A stretch of 64,000 nucleotides of DNA, from contig CAJQUW010004452.1 in NCBI GenBank assembly GCA_907163375.1, positions 327,501-391,500 of the forward strand, given 5' to 3'. Every line of letters begins with the position of its first letter. The first letter of the stretch is position 1. Of this stretch, positions 39,956 through 52,985 are shown in pieces. This stretch comes from Prostheceraeus crozeri. Lineage: Eukaryota > Platyhelminthes > Polycladida > Euryleptidae. The notes under the pieces were generated by a model. The model searched no databases. It saw nothing but the letters and a program-made list of their open reading frames with translations, and was not told the origin of the DNA. The position numbers and the translations under genes are program-made.

Positions 39956-41948
39956 TAAATCCAACAAAAATTATCCAAGCAGCTCCACAAAAATTATCCA
40001 CAAATCCAGAGACAAGTATGATTAGTTTTCGACGAATGTTGAGGTCAAACTATAATTTTATACAAGCAATTATGCTTTTAAATTATATCTATCTGATTTG
40101 TCTGTTTGAAAGCTGAAGCAGTAGTGCATTAGGAAAATTGTGAGAATTTCGTATAAATTTGTGAGCACGTTAGAACAGTCCTCGAAGGGACTAAAAAAAT
40201 GCTGTGGTTTCCAGCAAATAGCAAGTTCCCACACTGCATCTATACTAAGTGTCACGCGTTGTTTGAAATTGTTGCAAAAGTGACCTAAAACTAGTAGGTG
40301 GACATTCTTCATGCGGATGTCTTACTTTCAACTAATCAACATATATGATGATAATTTACTATATGACATTAAATTTCAGAATTCCAAGGTAAGTATGCTT
40401 TTATTATTTCTATGTGATTGAAATGCAATTTATTTGTTCTCGCATTTCTGCAGACTGTCTGATTTGGAAGTAAAGCTTCGATAACAGTGAACTCTATGGG
40501 CAATCCAATGCGAAGTTTTGCTTACTTTAATGCCAAGTAACGCAATAAAGCCAGCGTAGATATCAGATTTATAAGTTTTGATTTCGCTTTTTCCTCATTT
40601 TATGACATTTTCGCAGGATAAAGTCGATAGCAATATCATCCATCTGGTCATTTTCTCAGATATGTCAGAGTGTAACATCAATATCGTGTTGAGACAATAC
40701 GATGTCAATTCCATTTTGTCCTTTATCTCTTCTGTCTGTAACGAATGGATGCGCTCGTGTTTTCTTTACTTATAATCCGAAAACCCGAAAAGAAATGGAT
40801 GTATCTCAAAGTCAACTCTTCAAACAGCGCATTATTCCGATTTTCTATCAATCAGAATACGTACCACTGCGTTCTGCAAATGCTAAGCGTATGATCTTTG
40901 ATGCCGATAAGGCATGTAACAATTCAGGATAATACTAATGAAAATAATAATAATAAATATCCACGATTTTGCCACGATATTGAGATAAATTCTGTGAGAT
41001 AATTATGTGGCAACATTGAAGCTATATAACATAAATGCGTCGCAATACAAATAGTCCCAATGATGCATGATGGGTTTTAAAGCCAATGTTTTCAAAAATT
41101 GTTTTACACAGGTAGTTTTTGATAGTTTTCAGTTTTAGTATAGTTTTAAACCAACTTTTTCTGTCACTTTCTTAAGTGGTTAATCTATTAAAGGAATTGT
41201 GAACCTCACTTAAAGCTTTTTTGTGAGTTAATTAATACATCCTGAGGTTTAAATAACGCTTTCAACATTAACAAAGTTATTTTCAAATGGTCGAACCCGC
41301 ATGATAGAACCCTGATCTGTTCTCTGACTTTTTGTACAATTTAGGTCAGGTACATTTTCGCGAGCATAGCTTGCTACTTTCATGTCTAATTAATTAGCAT
41401 TTTAGCAATTGATTTATTGATGGTTATGTTATGAATTAGCTAGTTAACACATCTTATCAAAATATCAAATTTAGAAAAGTTTAGTTTCAAAAATCAACGG
41501 CACAATTTTTGGAATCGATGACTTTATGATTGATGAAGGCACCGTTAATAGAAAATCACACTCAAAGATTCATCTGCATATACAGAAGAATTTCAATTGC
41601 ATTTTGTTCACTTCTGAAACATTATCGGCCTTTTAGCTGTGTTTATCCAGTTGTGTCACATGCTCGCAAAATTTAGCTTCAATCAAAGCATTTGTAGTAC
41701 CGTGGTCGCTGGGCCCGTCAGCCCCAAAATTGATGCCGACAAATCCACGATATTTGCATGCATGATACAAACTGTTTCGGCTCAATTGATAGCTAATGAG
41801 TTTTTTTATTTATACTTTTCGGCATACAACCACAGCATATTTATAGAATTTTCTTAGAAAAACTTTTGCTTAAGAAGGCAAATCCAGGTTAATGCGAATG
41901 TTGAAAAAAAATTTCAATTTTTCATTTTTCATTTTCAAAAATTGTGAA
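39956..41948. other. gene-free AT-rich DNA
   Basis: There are short frames near 40,580-40,930 that I do not recognise, with no start context or neighbours to support them. Otherwise nothing is visible. Confidence 0.45.
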
Positions 41949-42140
41949 AATTGTGTGAAAAAAACAATCGCTCCCTTTGTTTGACGTAAATCTATTTTAA
42001 AAAGTTTTTAAACCCATACTAACCCATACTAAGCCCTTGTGACTGTCGGATTGACGAAACGCGTCGGGTGATTTTTTGAAAATTTTTTTAAAAATAGATT
42101 TACGTCAAACAAACGGAGCGATTGTTTTTTTCACACAATT
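41949..42140. repeat. inverted repeat around a hammerhead-like core, Penelope-like
   Basis: The arms at about 41949-42010 and 42079-42140 are reverse complements (AATTGTGTGAAAAAAACAAT and its complement). The centre at about 42034-42068 has CTTGTGA (for CTGATGA), a GTC/GAC stem II, GAAA, then CGCGTC. This is the order of a type I hammerhead as found in Penelope-like LTRs, but with a degenerate core and a weak stem I. Confidence 0.5.
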
Positions 42141-42384
42141 ATGACTAACCTCCCGTACGGACGAACTATGAAAAATTGTGAAGCCGAAGACTTCGCTCTC
42201 TTCAATTATAAAAATGCCTGCCCTTAAGAAGGATAAGTGGGTCATTAAGGTAGAGAAGTAGTGAACTGTCGGACCTCTGTGTGCCTTCATACATTGAAAT
42301 GTATGAGTGTGAAGCGAATTCCACCCTTTGCAAGACCGGAAATACGCGGTTCCATGTTTAGAATATCAAACAGAAATTCACATA

Positions 42385-42936
42385 ATCATGTCGGCGGAAC
42401 CACCCAACGGAACTATTATTTATTACAGCGAGACTCTATTAAAAATAACTTATATTTCATCAATTAGCCTCCTGACCACGAATCTGGGTTCAGATTTCAC
42501 AAATTTGCAGTTGTGTTTGAGAAATTCAAGTTTACACATAAGAGTGGTTTCGTTGTGAAGTTAGCGGATCCAACTTCTTAGTTTCTCTGATAGGTGCAGT
42601 TGTTTACATCAGTTTTATTTTGTCATTACCTGATCCAATTTGTTGTGCTGATCACAAGTACATGTATGTATGTATAAGTATACACTTCATTTTTTGCACA
42701 ACAATGCAGTAAATCGCAACAGTAGTAACACAACACATTCATGTACGTGTGAGAAGTTAGCGGAGATAAACAACGGAAACATTTTTTATTGCACCATGAT
42801 TCTATTCGAAGCAACTTTTACAATATCAATTTCAGCATCCTCATCATGAATCTGAGCTCAGATTCCACAGATTCCCAGTCTTAATGAGAAATGCAAGTTT
42901 AAAGATAGTTCCGTTGGGTGGTTCCGCTAACTTCAC
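42385..42936. mobile_element. two adjacent diverged copies of a small MITE
   Basis: Copy 2 (42749-42936, 188 bp) begins GTGAGAAGTTAGCGG and ends with the complement of GTGAAGTTAGCGGAACCACC. Copy 1 (about 42385-42575) starts GCGGAACCACCCAACGGAAC and shares the internal sequence, for example AATCTGRGYTCAGATT and GAGAAAT(T/G)CAAGTTTA. The 25-bp inverted match between 42390-42415 and 42907-42931 is nearly perfect. There is no coding capacity. Confidence 0.55.
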
Positions 42937-44539
42937 ACGCGTGTATAATTATGTGCAGACCTACTGTATATATGGTGTATTTGCAAAACGCTCGAAATCT
43001 ATAGATTTGGAGTATTAGATTAAATTTGCAACCTAAGGATCTTTCTCGTATCTGAGCTACATAAATACGTTTTGAAATTAATATTTACTTGATTCACTCA
43101 TTATGAAGCACAAATTACATGACAAAGCACATTCAAGTATAAGCACGTTGAAATAATCAATTATGCTTCAATGTAAGACTGATGTAAGTACGATGGAATT
43201 TGTGCATATTGTGTAAGCAAGTATGTGCTTTTTTTGCTGAGCTGAAGTATTTTTTGTATGTATTAAGGTACAGAGCATTCCTACTCAAAAAATGACACTG
43301 TGTGATATGCACTAATCTGTGCATGCTGCATATTACACATAATACATTCCTAGCAGGAATGTTGCTCATACCACTCGATTATTAGAATAGTATTAAATCA
43401 TTGTTTCGTCTATTCTTGTGTATAGAATAATTTGTCAACATTGCCAATTTTTGACAAAATTATCGCTAATATCTGTCTCCGTTTCCACCATAATTTATTC
43501 AAAACTGACTGACTAACTTACTTCTTGCAAAACATCCATTCTAAAATTACTAATTGTATTCCAATGACGGCAACGGATAAAGCTGTCATACAATGACCAG
43601 TTTCATCAAGAAAAACATGATCACATGCTTTGCGCAGCAGTCACATAAAGCTGATGAAATGTGTGTTTGTAGTCAATCCCTAACAATCGTAGACAAAAGC
43701 AGAATAAGTTAGGAAGCGATGTCTCAGTTGAATCATACAACAGCCAGTAAAGAGATACGGACCTGTACCTTGTGAATATGCCAGCTAACAATGAATATTG
43801 ATGCCAAAGCAAGTTTCCTACGTAGCCTGATATTTCCACTATTTCCAGTTTTTCCCGCTGTTTGACACTTTCCCAGTTTTCACTTCTTTTCCACGGTATT
43901 TACCGGTTTTCCCATCTGCCCTGGTAATAAATAGTTTTCCCACATAATTAATTGCCGACCCTGTCCGCGAGGCCTTTCGACAACTCTCTTCAAGTGGTGT
44001 GCTGAATTCACATAAACAATGTGGTTAAAATATATAGAGAACAAGAGAGAAAGAGTGCTATTTTAACTGTTGCGTTGTCATTCATTTGTTGTCAACACAG
44101 TAGGTCTATCGGTCTCACGCTGATTTTCTTATATTGACTTTCAGCGTAAAATTCGATGTCTTCAACTGCAATGAATTTCTGACTGAGATGTGTCAATCGT
44201 GCAAGATAATAATTCTCAATTTTAGAATCATAGACACACAACCGGGGTGTAGAAACACATACCATGCATATAAGTAATGTGCATTCGTGAAAAAGTTACC
44301 TTTAATGTAGTAATCAGTTGTTTTAAATGATGTTTACTATTTTTTGATGTCCACATTGCTAAATACTTAGATTCTAAAGAAAATCTAATCTTCTATAGTC
44401 AATATTTCAAACAATATAATTCTGTGATTGGAATATATGAGTTAAGATGCATGTAGGTAACACAAGTGACGCATGACAGGAACGCGAAGGACACCACATA
44501 GTAGACTTATTTTCTTTTTATGCGAAGCTATGCGGTTAA
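42937..44539. other. gene-free DNA
   Basis: Nothing supportable is visible. Confidence 0.45.
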
Positions 44540-45310
44540 TGATAATAATTATAAATTCTTTATTGGCATACAAAAGGCGGCACGCGCATTACATAGAATT
44601 CAGAAACAAGATATTGTGAGGAAAGTTTAAAAGTTAACGGCAAAATCTAATGAAGGAATTAGCAAGACGTTTGGTAAACGCTTGCGGTTTCCTGAGCGGA
44701 CAGGAGTTACGTGATGTAGGATGCCTTTTGTCGGACAATGCTTGTAATGGATGGTTTTGACTGGAGGCGATCTTGCTGAAGACCTTGTTGCATATTCGAT
44801 CCCCAGCTGTGATGTAATTCTCGGGCATCGAGGAAGACCCGGTCATAATCCTGTATGCCCTCCTTTCGACACTCAGTAGACGATTCAGTTGACGCTTGCT
44901 GGCATTCGCAAAACACAGGAAGCCATAGGTCATAATTGAGCGGATTAGGGAATTGTATACATGTAATAGGACGTCGCGTCTGCAGTTGGCTCGTCTCAGA
45001 TTCCGTAGAACAAATAATCTTTTAGAGCATTTCTGACATATTTTGGAGATATGGTCGCTCCAACCAAGAGAACTTGAGAAAGTCACTCCTAGAATATTGG
45101 TCGAGTTAACGGATGGTATAATTTCAGAGCCGATAAGAATTCGATTCAAAGTGAAGTCCTGCTTAGTAACAATATCCATCACACAGCACTTTGAGATATT
45201 GAGAAGAAGACTCGATACCTCAGACCAAGATACTATGTTATCCATCTCCTCCAAAGAGTCTCTGTCACCATGCCGAACAAAGTGCAACAGTGATCAATAT
45301 CATGTGCATT
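44540..45310 (-). mobile_element. 5'-truncated LINE, reverse transcriptase 3' part
   Basis: The - strand frame 45287-44634 (217 codons) matches the second half of a LINE reverse transcriptase: NIVSWSE...LLLNISKCCVMDI, NSTNILGVTFSSSLGWSDHI, LRRANCRRDVLLHVYNSLIRSIMTY and a C-terminal TKRLANSFIRFC. Just upstream the catalytic YADD box is degraded and out of frame. The 3' end has AATAAAG followed by an ATT-rich tail at 44,540-44,566. CR1/L2-type affinity is likely. It is a dead fragment. Confidence 0.8.
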
Positions 45311-46224
45311 TTAAAACCTGAACATATACTGCATTCAGCAATCCAAATCCAGGTAACATTATGGCCCTGCCCTTCTTGATTGTGCTGCAGCATTTAATTT
45401 TAATGGCAGGAAAACTCTATTCGTACGTAAAGGTTGCTCCAATTAGGTAGTGATAAAGCTTACAGGCCTTCAGTGCACGACAGAAATATTGATTCTTGTA
45501 ATTGTTCACATGTTTCACTGAATTAAAAGATGCTTAATGGTAGTCCTACATGTTTTTTTCTATAGAAACAGGAATGTCTTAGTTAAAAAGTTTCGTTTTC
45601 TTAGGAATTCATATTCGGGATATTATCTATTATTTTACAACATTGACGTCATATATAAATATCATTATTGAATGTTTTCATTTTTAGCCTGTTAACGATA
45701 TATTCATGTAAACTTTTTTTCGCGACTATGTTGGTATAAAAATTTACGAATAGTCTGTCTGTCCTGAAATTTTAACAAATCCGTTAAATAGGCTCTGTGT
45801 AATCTTGCTAAGAGAAAACAGACAAATGGGAAATTGAAAACAAGTAGGTGTATATATTTTCTTGTACTTATTCTTGATAGGCATTACGAAGCCCACTAAA
45901 GATTTAAGAAATCAAAGTAGACGAAAATATTATGAAACTTATATACTTGTAGTCTAGTCAAAATGTTGACTAAATAAGCCATATAGTGCTTCCTGTTTAT
46001 TTCTCGATAGGCTACCGCAGTTATGTAATTTTTATTATTTTACTTTCTTAAAAATTATTATATATGTTTGATTAACAATATTTCAATAAACTTAAACCCG
46101 AAAAATCGAATAAAAACATGAAACGAATGTCTTTCAAGAATGTATATTTTAATCAAATTACAATTATATATTTAATTGTATATTTTCTCATAATTCATAA
46201 ATATGATAACATAAAACTGAAATA
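45311..46224. other. gene-free AT-rich DNA
   Basis: Very AT-rich; nothing visible. Confidence 0.45.
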
Positions 46225-47010
46225 CTATCCCAAGACAGATAGTCGCAATCTTACTATTGGCCTACTATTATTACGTAACACAATATCGATCACGTTATCC
46301 GTGAGATTCAAGCAATCACTAGAATATGCACAATTTGTACATGCTTGAACAATCTCGTATAAAGATTCACTTAATTTCATTCGAGCAAATGCTTGCTTAT
46401 TTGGCGGGAGTCCTTTTAGTTCCATAGCTACGGTTCGACCGAAACAATCATTCACATCTTGAGATTGAGGATTATGAATAGTTTTGATTGTAGCCAGAAT
46501 CTCTTCGTCGATTGAGTTCACTGTATTTCACTTCTTCTTGATAGGTGGACCTGCAAAATGTTCTGTAGAAGGAGATTCCAACTCAATATTCGAATTTTCT
46601 TTATTTTCGCTTTGTGACATTGTTTCAATTGTGGCTTCTGGAACGATAATGTTTGAAAACGTTTTTCGAGGTCGAATCGTATCACTGAGAAAATCTAGAA
46701 TATCGTGGTAAATCCATTTTGACTGTGATGTAGCTGCACTACCGCTGGTAGTTTTGCTCAATTTCGTTCGTGATTTGACGTAAGTATCGCGTATATTTTT
46801 CCATTTTTTCTTCGCTTGATCGACTGGTGCGTTCAATTTCTCAGCAATTTCTCTCCAGGAGTTATCTTTTGCAAAATTGTTCTTATAATCAGAATCAGAT
46901 GGATCATACAAATGTGGCTTGTCCCGTACAAGCTCCACCAAAGTTTCTGTTTCTATTTGTTCTGCTTCGTTCTTCTCCATCAGCGCTCCGTATACCCCTC
47001 GTTGATGCAT
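46225..47010 (-). pseudogene. MADF-BESS protein with one in-frame TGA
   Basis: MADF proteins are Myb/SANT-like DNA binders. The first 160 codons (47010-46531) hold a MADF domain (LVELVRDKPHLYDPSDSDYK...WREIAEKL...KKKWKNIRDTYVKS). A TGA at 46528-46530 stops the frame. The same frame then runs on to 46225 and encodes a BESS motif (DVNDCFGRTVAMELKGLP...ARMKL), the usual C-terminal partner of MADF. So the gene is one protein of about 260 residues broken by a single stop, or is read through. Harbinger/PIF transposons carry such DNA-binding genes, and a Harbinger-like end lies upstream at 47321. No transposase is visible. Confidence 0.7.
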
Positions 47011-47249
47011 TTAAATGAATGAAAATACTGATGTGGGATTCCCTGAGGATTATTAATAGAAGATTGGTAGGATTCGACAGGCATCGTGACTCATTTTTCG
47101 CTTTGTTCGCTTCGCAAATGAAGATAGAAGCGACTTGCCACATTCATTGAAGCGGCGTCGCAGAAGGGAGAGGCGATAAAGCGAAGCGCGAATTCTAATG
47201 GAAATCTCTTTTTTTGATACAAGGCGAAGCGAAAGGGAAAGCTGATGGC

Positions 47250-47325
47250 ATGGAGTAATTGACCAATCAGCAACCTATTTGCTAATTTCGTGTTAGCAAG
47301 CGAATTTAATGGAAACCGGCCTTAA
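47250..47325 (-). mobile_element. candidate Harbinger-like terminus
   Basis: On the - strand, GGCCGGTTTCCATTAAATTCGC starts at 47321 and is preceded by TTAA, giving a TAA or TTA target site as in PIF/Harbinger. Further inside lie repeats of TTCGCTTCGC-type sequence and a second copy of TTTCCATTA (near 47,200). I did not find the matching left end. Confidence 0.4.
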
Positions 47326-48149
47326 GACTTTTTAATTAGGTATGCACTTCTGCATGACAAAGCAAAATCAATAGACCTGTGCATTTCTAATTGTTTATAC
47401 TCAATGAGGATCTCACACACATGGACAAAATTATACCAAATTATTACCAATTATACCAAATTATACAAAATTATTACTATTTTTTTGACCGTGTCGTGTC
47501 TTAATTCGATTATGCACATATGATTTAAAATCTTCAATCTCTCAGCACTAGCTGTGGCGCACTAAATTTGAGAAGACGGATGCTCCTGTATTGTTTCGAC
47601 GCCCTTCAACTCATATAAATGATATTTTCATTTTACAGACAGAAAATTACGTCATTATTAAATTTTAATTGACATGTTTTTCACATCGATGTTTTTCGTA
47701 ATATGCATCAACATTCCATGGATCTTTGCTATCAAGATTGCCAATGTCACAAAAATAATATTAAGTAGCGGTGAATTCGCTCGTATAAAAAAATGGATAA
47801 TTGGTGATTAATTCACAAGCTGCATAATCAGACAATTTTTGCAGAAAGACATGTGTTGCGCAAATTATGAAGCCTTAATTAGAAATCATCACAAAAGTGG
47901 TGTTATCTGTTATGCATTTCCTTGAAGCATATTGATCGGATGAAGGAATTAGCAATAAAAATTAAAAGTCAGACAATAAACGAAAATGGCGATGACGATG
48001 CTTAATTCAAAGAATTTTGGCCAGCAATTAGTTTTGCCTAATCCTCAATTTCTTCTTTCTTTGCCATTTAGTACAAAATAAGAAAATCTTACGTATAATT
48101 TGCTCTTAAATTAGCCTGGAAAAAGATCATTGGCTTGTGCTATTTCTAT
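47326..48149. other. gene-free DNA
   Basis: It holds a short ATTATACCAA tandem run near 47,435-47,470 and otherwise nothing. Confidence 0.5.
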
Positions 48150-49170
48150 TCATGTGTTTAATAGCGCTTTGAGTGAATACAATTTTGACTGCAAGATTTG
48201 TGTTCGAGAAGGCAGTTGACGAATGCTTTCATTCACAACAATATCCAAGAAAAGTGTACGAAAAACTGCATTAATTGCGATGACGCAGGACTGACGGAGT
48301 TCCCACATGCCTTCTTTGTGGCGAGGAACGCTTGGGAACACTGAAGCACGCACCTACCCACTTTGAACTCACCTTGTCAGCTTGTACCATGCGACCCCTG
48401 GCGACCACCATGGTTCTCCTCCTCCATTGTCCTCTCTTGAACGGTTTCCACTTGTTCTTCGTTGTGGTTCCCACCAGTTCCTTTACGTCATCGATCCATC
48501 TTGTTCATTGTCCTCCGCGTCTTCGTTGCCATTCATATATCCTAACATAGTGTCTTTCTCCATTCCGTTCGTTCGTGCTATATGAGACCAAATTAACTAA
48601 AGGTTGTCTTTGCGACTCTTAACTCAAGTGTCCACTCGGGTTTTATGCGATTGAGTACCTATTCGTTTGTCTTCTCTTCTATCCACGATATCATGAGCAC
48701 TCTCCTCCAGCACCAAAACTGAAATACATTCAGTTTCTTGCACACATGTTTCCTCATGACCCACGTCTCGGCTCCGTATAGTATGATGAGGACTACTGGC
48801 GTCTTTACCAGCTTAGAAATGATTTCTAAGCCCTAGCGTTGAACGCAACGTCAAGTATTTGGACAGCCTGCCGATATCATTTGACCTTGACTTCCTTTCT
48901 TCAACGCTGCGTCTCAGCGCGCGTCGGTTGAATGACCTTGACTGCAAAATATTCCAACGCAAGTGTCGGAGTTCGAGTAATGTGAACCAGCTTTTAATCA
49001 CGTTGAGATTCAGTTCAGCGTTTTCACTATTTGTCCATACCCTTTGGATGAGTTCCGTTGGCTCTTTCTCTGTGTTTGCCAGGAGAGGTGCGTCAGCATA
49101 TCTAAGGTTTGAAATCTTCAATTATGATGCCGCCAATCCAATCCACAAGTGATCTTTTCGGCATAAATAT
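48150..49170 (-). mobile_element. degraded LINE (RTE-like) reverse transcriptase
   Basis: On the - strand, 49121-48813 encodes SNLRYADAPLLANTEKEP, the reverse transcriptase active-site block with YADD changed to YADA, followed by the LNLNV...K motif. Further down (about 48,800-48,280) pieces of the C-terminal region appear in shifting frames: LYGAETWV, a RVLMISW motif, and a basic GGR/W block with VGTT. Multiple stops make it a dead copy. Confidence 0.7.
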
Positions 49171-52100
49171 TGAACAGTAAGGGTTATAGAATACGCCAAG
49201 ACGTATTCTCGCCTGTTCACTCCTTTTGAACAGCGAGGATATTATCCTGAACTAGATGTGACGTAATTATGAAGTTGAAACAATAACATTCTAATTGCAG
49301 AAAATCTAATGAAAGTGAAATCTGTTTTAATGAATTCCTATATCTAATTTCATTGACTGATTGATGGGCATATGGAGCGTTCCCTATATGACAGTCTAGG
49401 GCCGAACGGTTTCATAAATATCCAACTAACCTAAATTTATTTGTATTTTAGAGAAAAACTTGACCGGATCTACGGGTTGATTGTGCATAATCTATTTAAT
49501 CTTTCACTTGAAGTGCATGTGGTGGCTGGATCTCCCCCTCTTCAATATAGGATCCCTTTTCAATATAATCTATGCCGATGTCGGTAGGCTTAAACCACAA
49601 AAGCAACATAGAATTTGGGAAGAACATCCCTGTCATACAGTAGGTATATTAGGTAGAGTATCAACTCAGCTTTTATTAAATCCCTGATGTGTATACACTT
49701 TCGATTTCATTCAATGGACATGAGTTGAGACCAGGTACCACCTGTGAGATATGCAAATTTTTACACTTTTGCAGAAATGTACACGAATTTGACTGATTAT
49801 GATAGCAATACAAAATATAGAATAGTATTCCACAAATCCTCCATGTCATGACAACTTGGAGAAGTAATATATTTTGTTAAATTAGCAATTCAATGGGTTA
49901 CCATTACTAAAACTCAGTTTTATTATAATAAGACTATTTTCTTAGGCGTGATCATATCACAAGCTGTCGCCGCTGAAATAACAAGGCATCATAATCATAG
50001 AAACTGATCATAATTAACTTTAAAAGATGTTAATGGTTCCACATTGCGATTACTACTCAGATTCAAGAACTGATACCAATTGTGAATCATAAAATCATGC
50101 CGATGAAAATTGAATTAAAAACATGACATCTCAACCAAGAGGCTCTCAACTTTTCCTTGAAGACTTGCAGGGACTTGCAAGAAATCAATTTCATGAAATT
50201 CCTCATGAAATTTCCTAGGTCATCAGCTTAATTTCCGCTTAATAAAGATGTCTGCTAGCAAACATTCATTCCTTTTGATGTCCAACTTGTTTCAGACTAC
50301 TTATAGCGTGGCTTCATGTCGGCAGTGCGTGAATTTGGAAAAATTTAGCTCTTTAAAAACTGTTCAAATAATTTTTTGAACAACAGGAACCCAATCTCCG
50401 TAAAAAATCATTCATTTCATATAAGATCATATAAAGATTTTCACTGTAAATAGATACTTTTTTGAGTCGACACTCTACCTACCATTTACCTACTCTATGC
50501 TCCCCGTGGTCGCTTTTGGACTAGACAAAGGACTCAAGTCCATGATCCTGCAACAAGCGATCCATTAGGTCAATTTTCAGGTTTCATTTATCAAGAGATA
50601 ATGCGCTAATAGGCTTATGAGTATCAAACCTGAGGAGATCAGCGATTGGAAACAGTATTGTGAACAACAAACAAATCTCCATGCTACCAATGTTCATGAT
50701 TAATACCAAAATCCAATCAAAAATTGTTGGTCTTCACCAGGCACTCGTCTGGTTGCACCTCTTTGTCTGAACGCTCAAATCCAGAGCCCGCACAAACGTT
50801 GTGATGTAAAGCCTCAAATTTTCAAGAAAGGTTTTGTTTCACAAAATTCTGTTTCGTATTGCTGCCTGAGCCAGCTACAGCTTTTTTATCCGACTGGACA
50901 TACATAATTAATATAGATACATTAATAATGTAGATACATGCTCTTTTCAGCTAAATATTAATGTTTTTGAAATAATCGTTTTTTGGAATACTAAGGAGTT
51001 CGCTAAATATTATTCTGTAGAGCATTTTTGTTAAGTGATTGATTATTCACGTCAGCATAATTATGTATATTTGGTAAAATCCAGCAAAAGTGGTCCCTTT
51101 TTTGTCCATTCAAAAAATTCTCGAAAATTTGAATTCTTTTGCTCCTGATAGTTGTATTTGGTTCTTGTAAGATAAATTGTGTATGCTAAACCGCAATCTA
51201 ATAACTATTAGGAGACCTGTAGCCGAGTTTATGATCTGAAGGCGTCGATGTGATGACGCTAATGTGTTGGTGATGACCTAAAGTTGATATATGCCATACA
51301 CGCATGTTTTTATTTATTTTTTCTACTTCAGTTGTCATGCTGAGGACATGTACTCACAATTTGACATCTCGCAGTATTTACGATGAATTCAAAAGCTGAC
51401 AATCTACTTATGGTGCAATGTAAGTAGGCTTAAAGAGCCTGCAATAGACACGATTCTAAATTCAAATTTCGAAACTGTTTCTGGCTATCATAATATACTG
51501 ATTCTATGACAAGAGTTTATAGCTGAACTCATCATGAATGCACTAAGTTGTATACCTTGTGGTTATTCTCTTGTATTCACATTACAGCGTCATGAATAGG
51601 AGTAGGCCTAGAATAGGCTTACTTGAAATAGTTAACTATAATAAAATGAATGCCAACTAGAGGGGACACAACTGTCTCCACATCCCTTACGCAGATTTAT
51701 GCTGGCATGCATGCATGTATTTATGCTTGACAATGAATTTGTAGTGTATATCCAATTAATTATATCTATAGGTTTTGAGGAAATTGTTGCACCGGTACAG
51801 AACATGAGATTCCTTTGACAGTTATATTTTTTGAAGTTTCAGTTTTAAAGTTATGGGCCAATGCATGTTTTAAGCCATAGTTTAGGATGAGTATGCATAT
51901 TCATGAATAAGTGCTATGACTAGGATATAGGTGGGATCCATTTTGGCCACATCGACTTCGAATTGCTACCTTCTGATCATGCGGTTTAAAATTAATTGAG
52001 AATGAAAATGAGTTTTGGGTCATTAGCTTGTAGAATATATTTAGGGCTGTTGGGACAAATATTCGGTTGCTTTATTGTTGGGTTTTAGGCTTTGTTCAAG

Positions 52101-52985
52101 GTTTGTCTAAGCAGCCTATGTCTCTTGGATCGTTTTTAGCGTGATTGCTTTACAAGACGGATTCGTGATAGGCCTACACAGCATTCAACGTGCAAAACTC
52201 ATCAAGGCTCTGCCAACAAAAAGTCGTTAACATTTTTTAAGATAATGTGATGATAAATAATTAATAAAGACTTGAATTTAAGTGTGCTTGATGAGACATC
52301 TGCTCCCATGAAAGGTCTTGGTCTCTCCAAAAACATACACGGAAGACATATGCATGTACATGTAGGCCTAACAAATCATAATAATGTACAATAAATAATC
52401 ATAAATGCTATTCATCAGCAAAATTTGCCATAATGTACAATGCGCAAGCTCAAGCTCATCGGCATGCTTCATAATGCCATTCAAGGTAGAACTACTAACC
52501 TACTCTACTATTTTGTTACCACATCATCGTGATCCTTAAAAGATAGGCACCAAAGCAATGGCATTTAATCCACAGCATCAAAATGCTGCTGGAGTGAAAT
52601 CTAACGTTAGGTATATAGCATTTGAGTGCAGCATGAAAAAGATATTGGCAGAGTATTGGAATGATTATAATTTATGTTGTGTTCTTTACCAGATTTTAAT
52701 TGAGAATTGATAAAATTAGCTCAATCTATAGTCTAGGCCTCTTGCTTGCCTGAAGAGATTGCTAAGGTCTAGACTTGATATAAGCTATGTGAAACTTTAT
52801 AAAACATATCGACCTTTATATAAATATCAGTTACATATAGTATTAAAATAAATCAGGTAGCCTACTTAAAAGGTCGAATGACATAATACAAGATGCTCGC
52901 ATAGCTTTCAATACCAGCTGAGTAGTAATCCCATCCCAAAAGGAAGCACAAAATGTGCAACGATGAGTCATCATGTAGACTCAGC
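49171..52985. other. gene-free DNA
   Basis: AT-rich with TAGGCCTA words. I found no gene, RNA or clear mobile element. Confidence 0.45.

Noticed and set aside
40578..40932. Short overlapping frames with SANAKRMIFDADKA-type sequence
   Set aside because: No family recognised and no supporting context.
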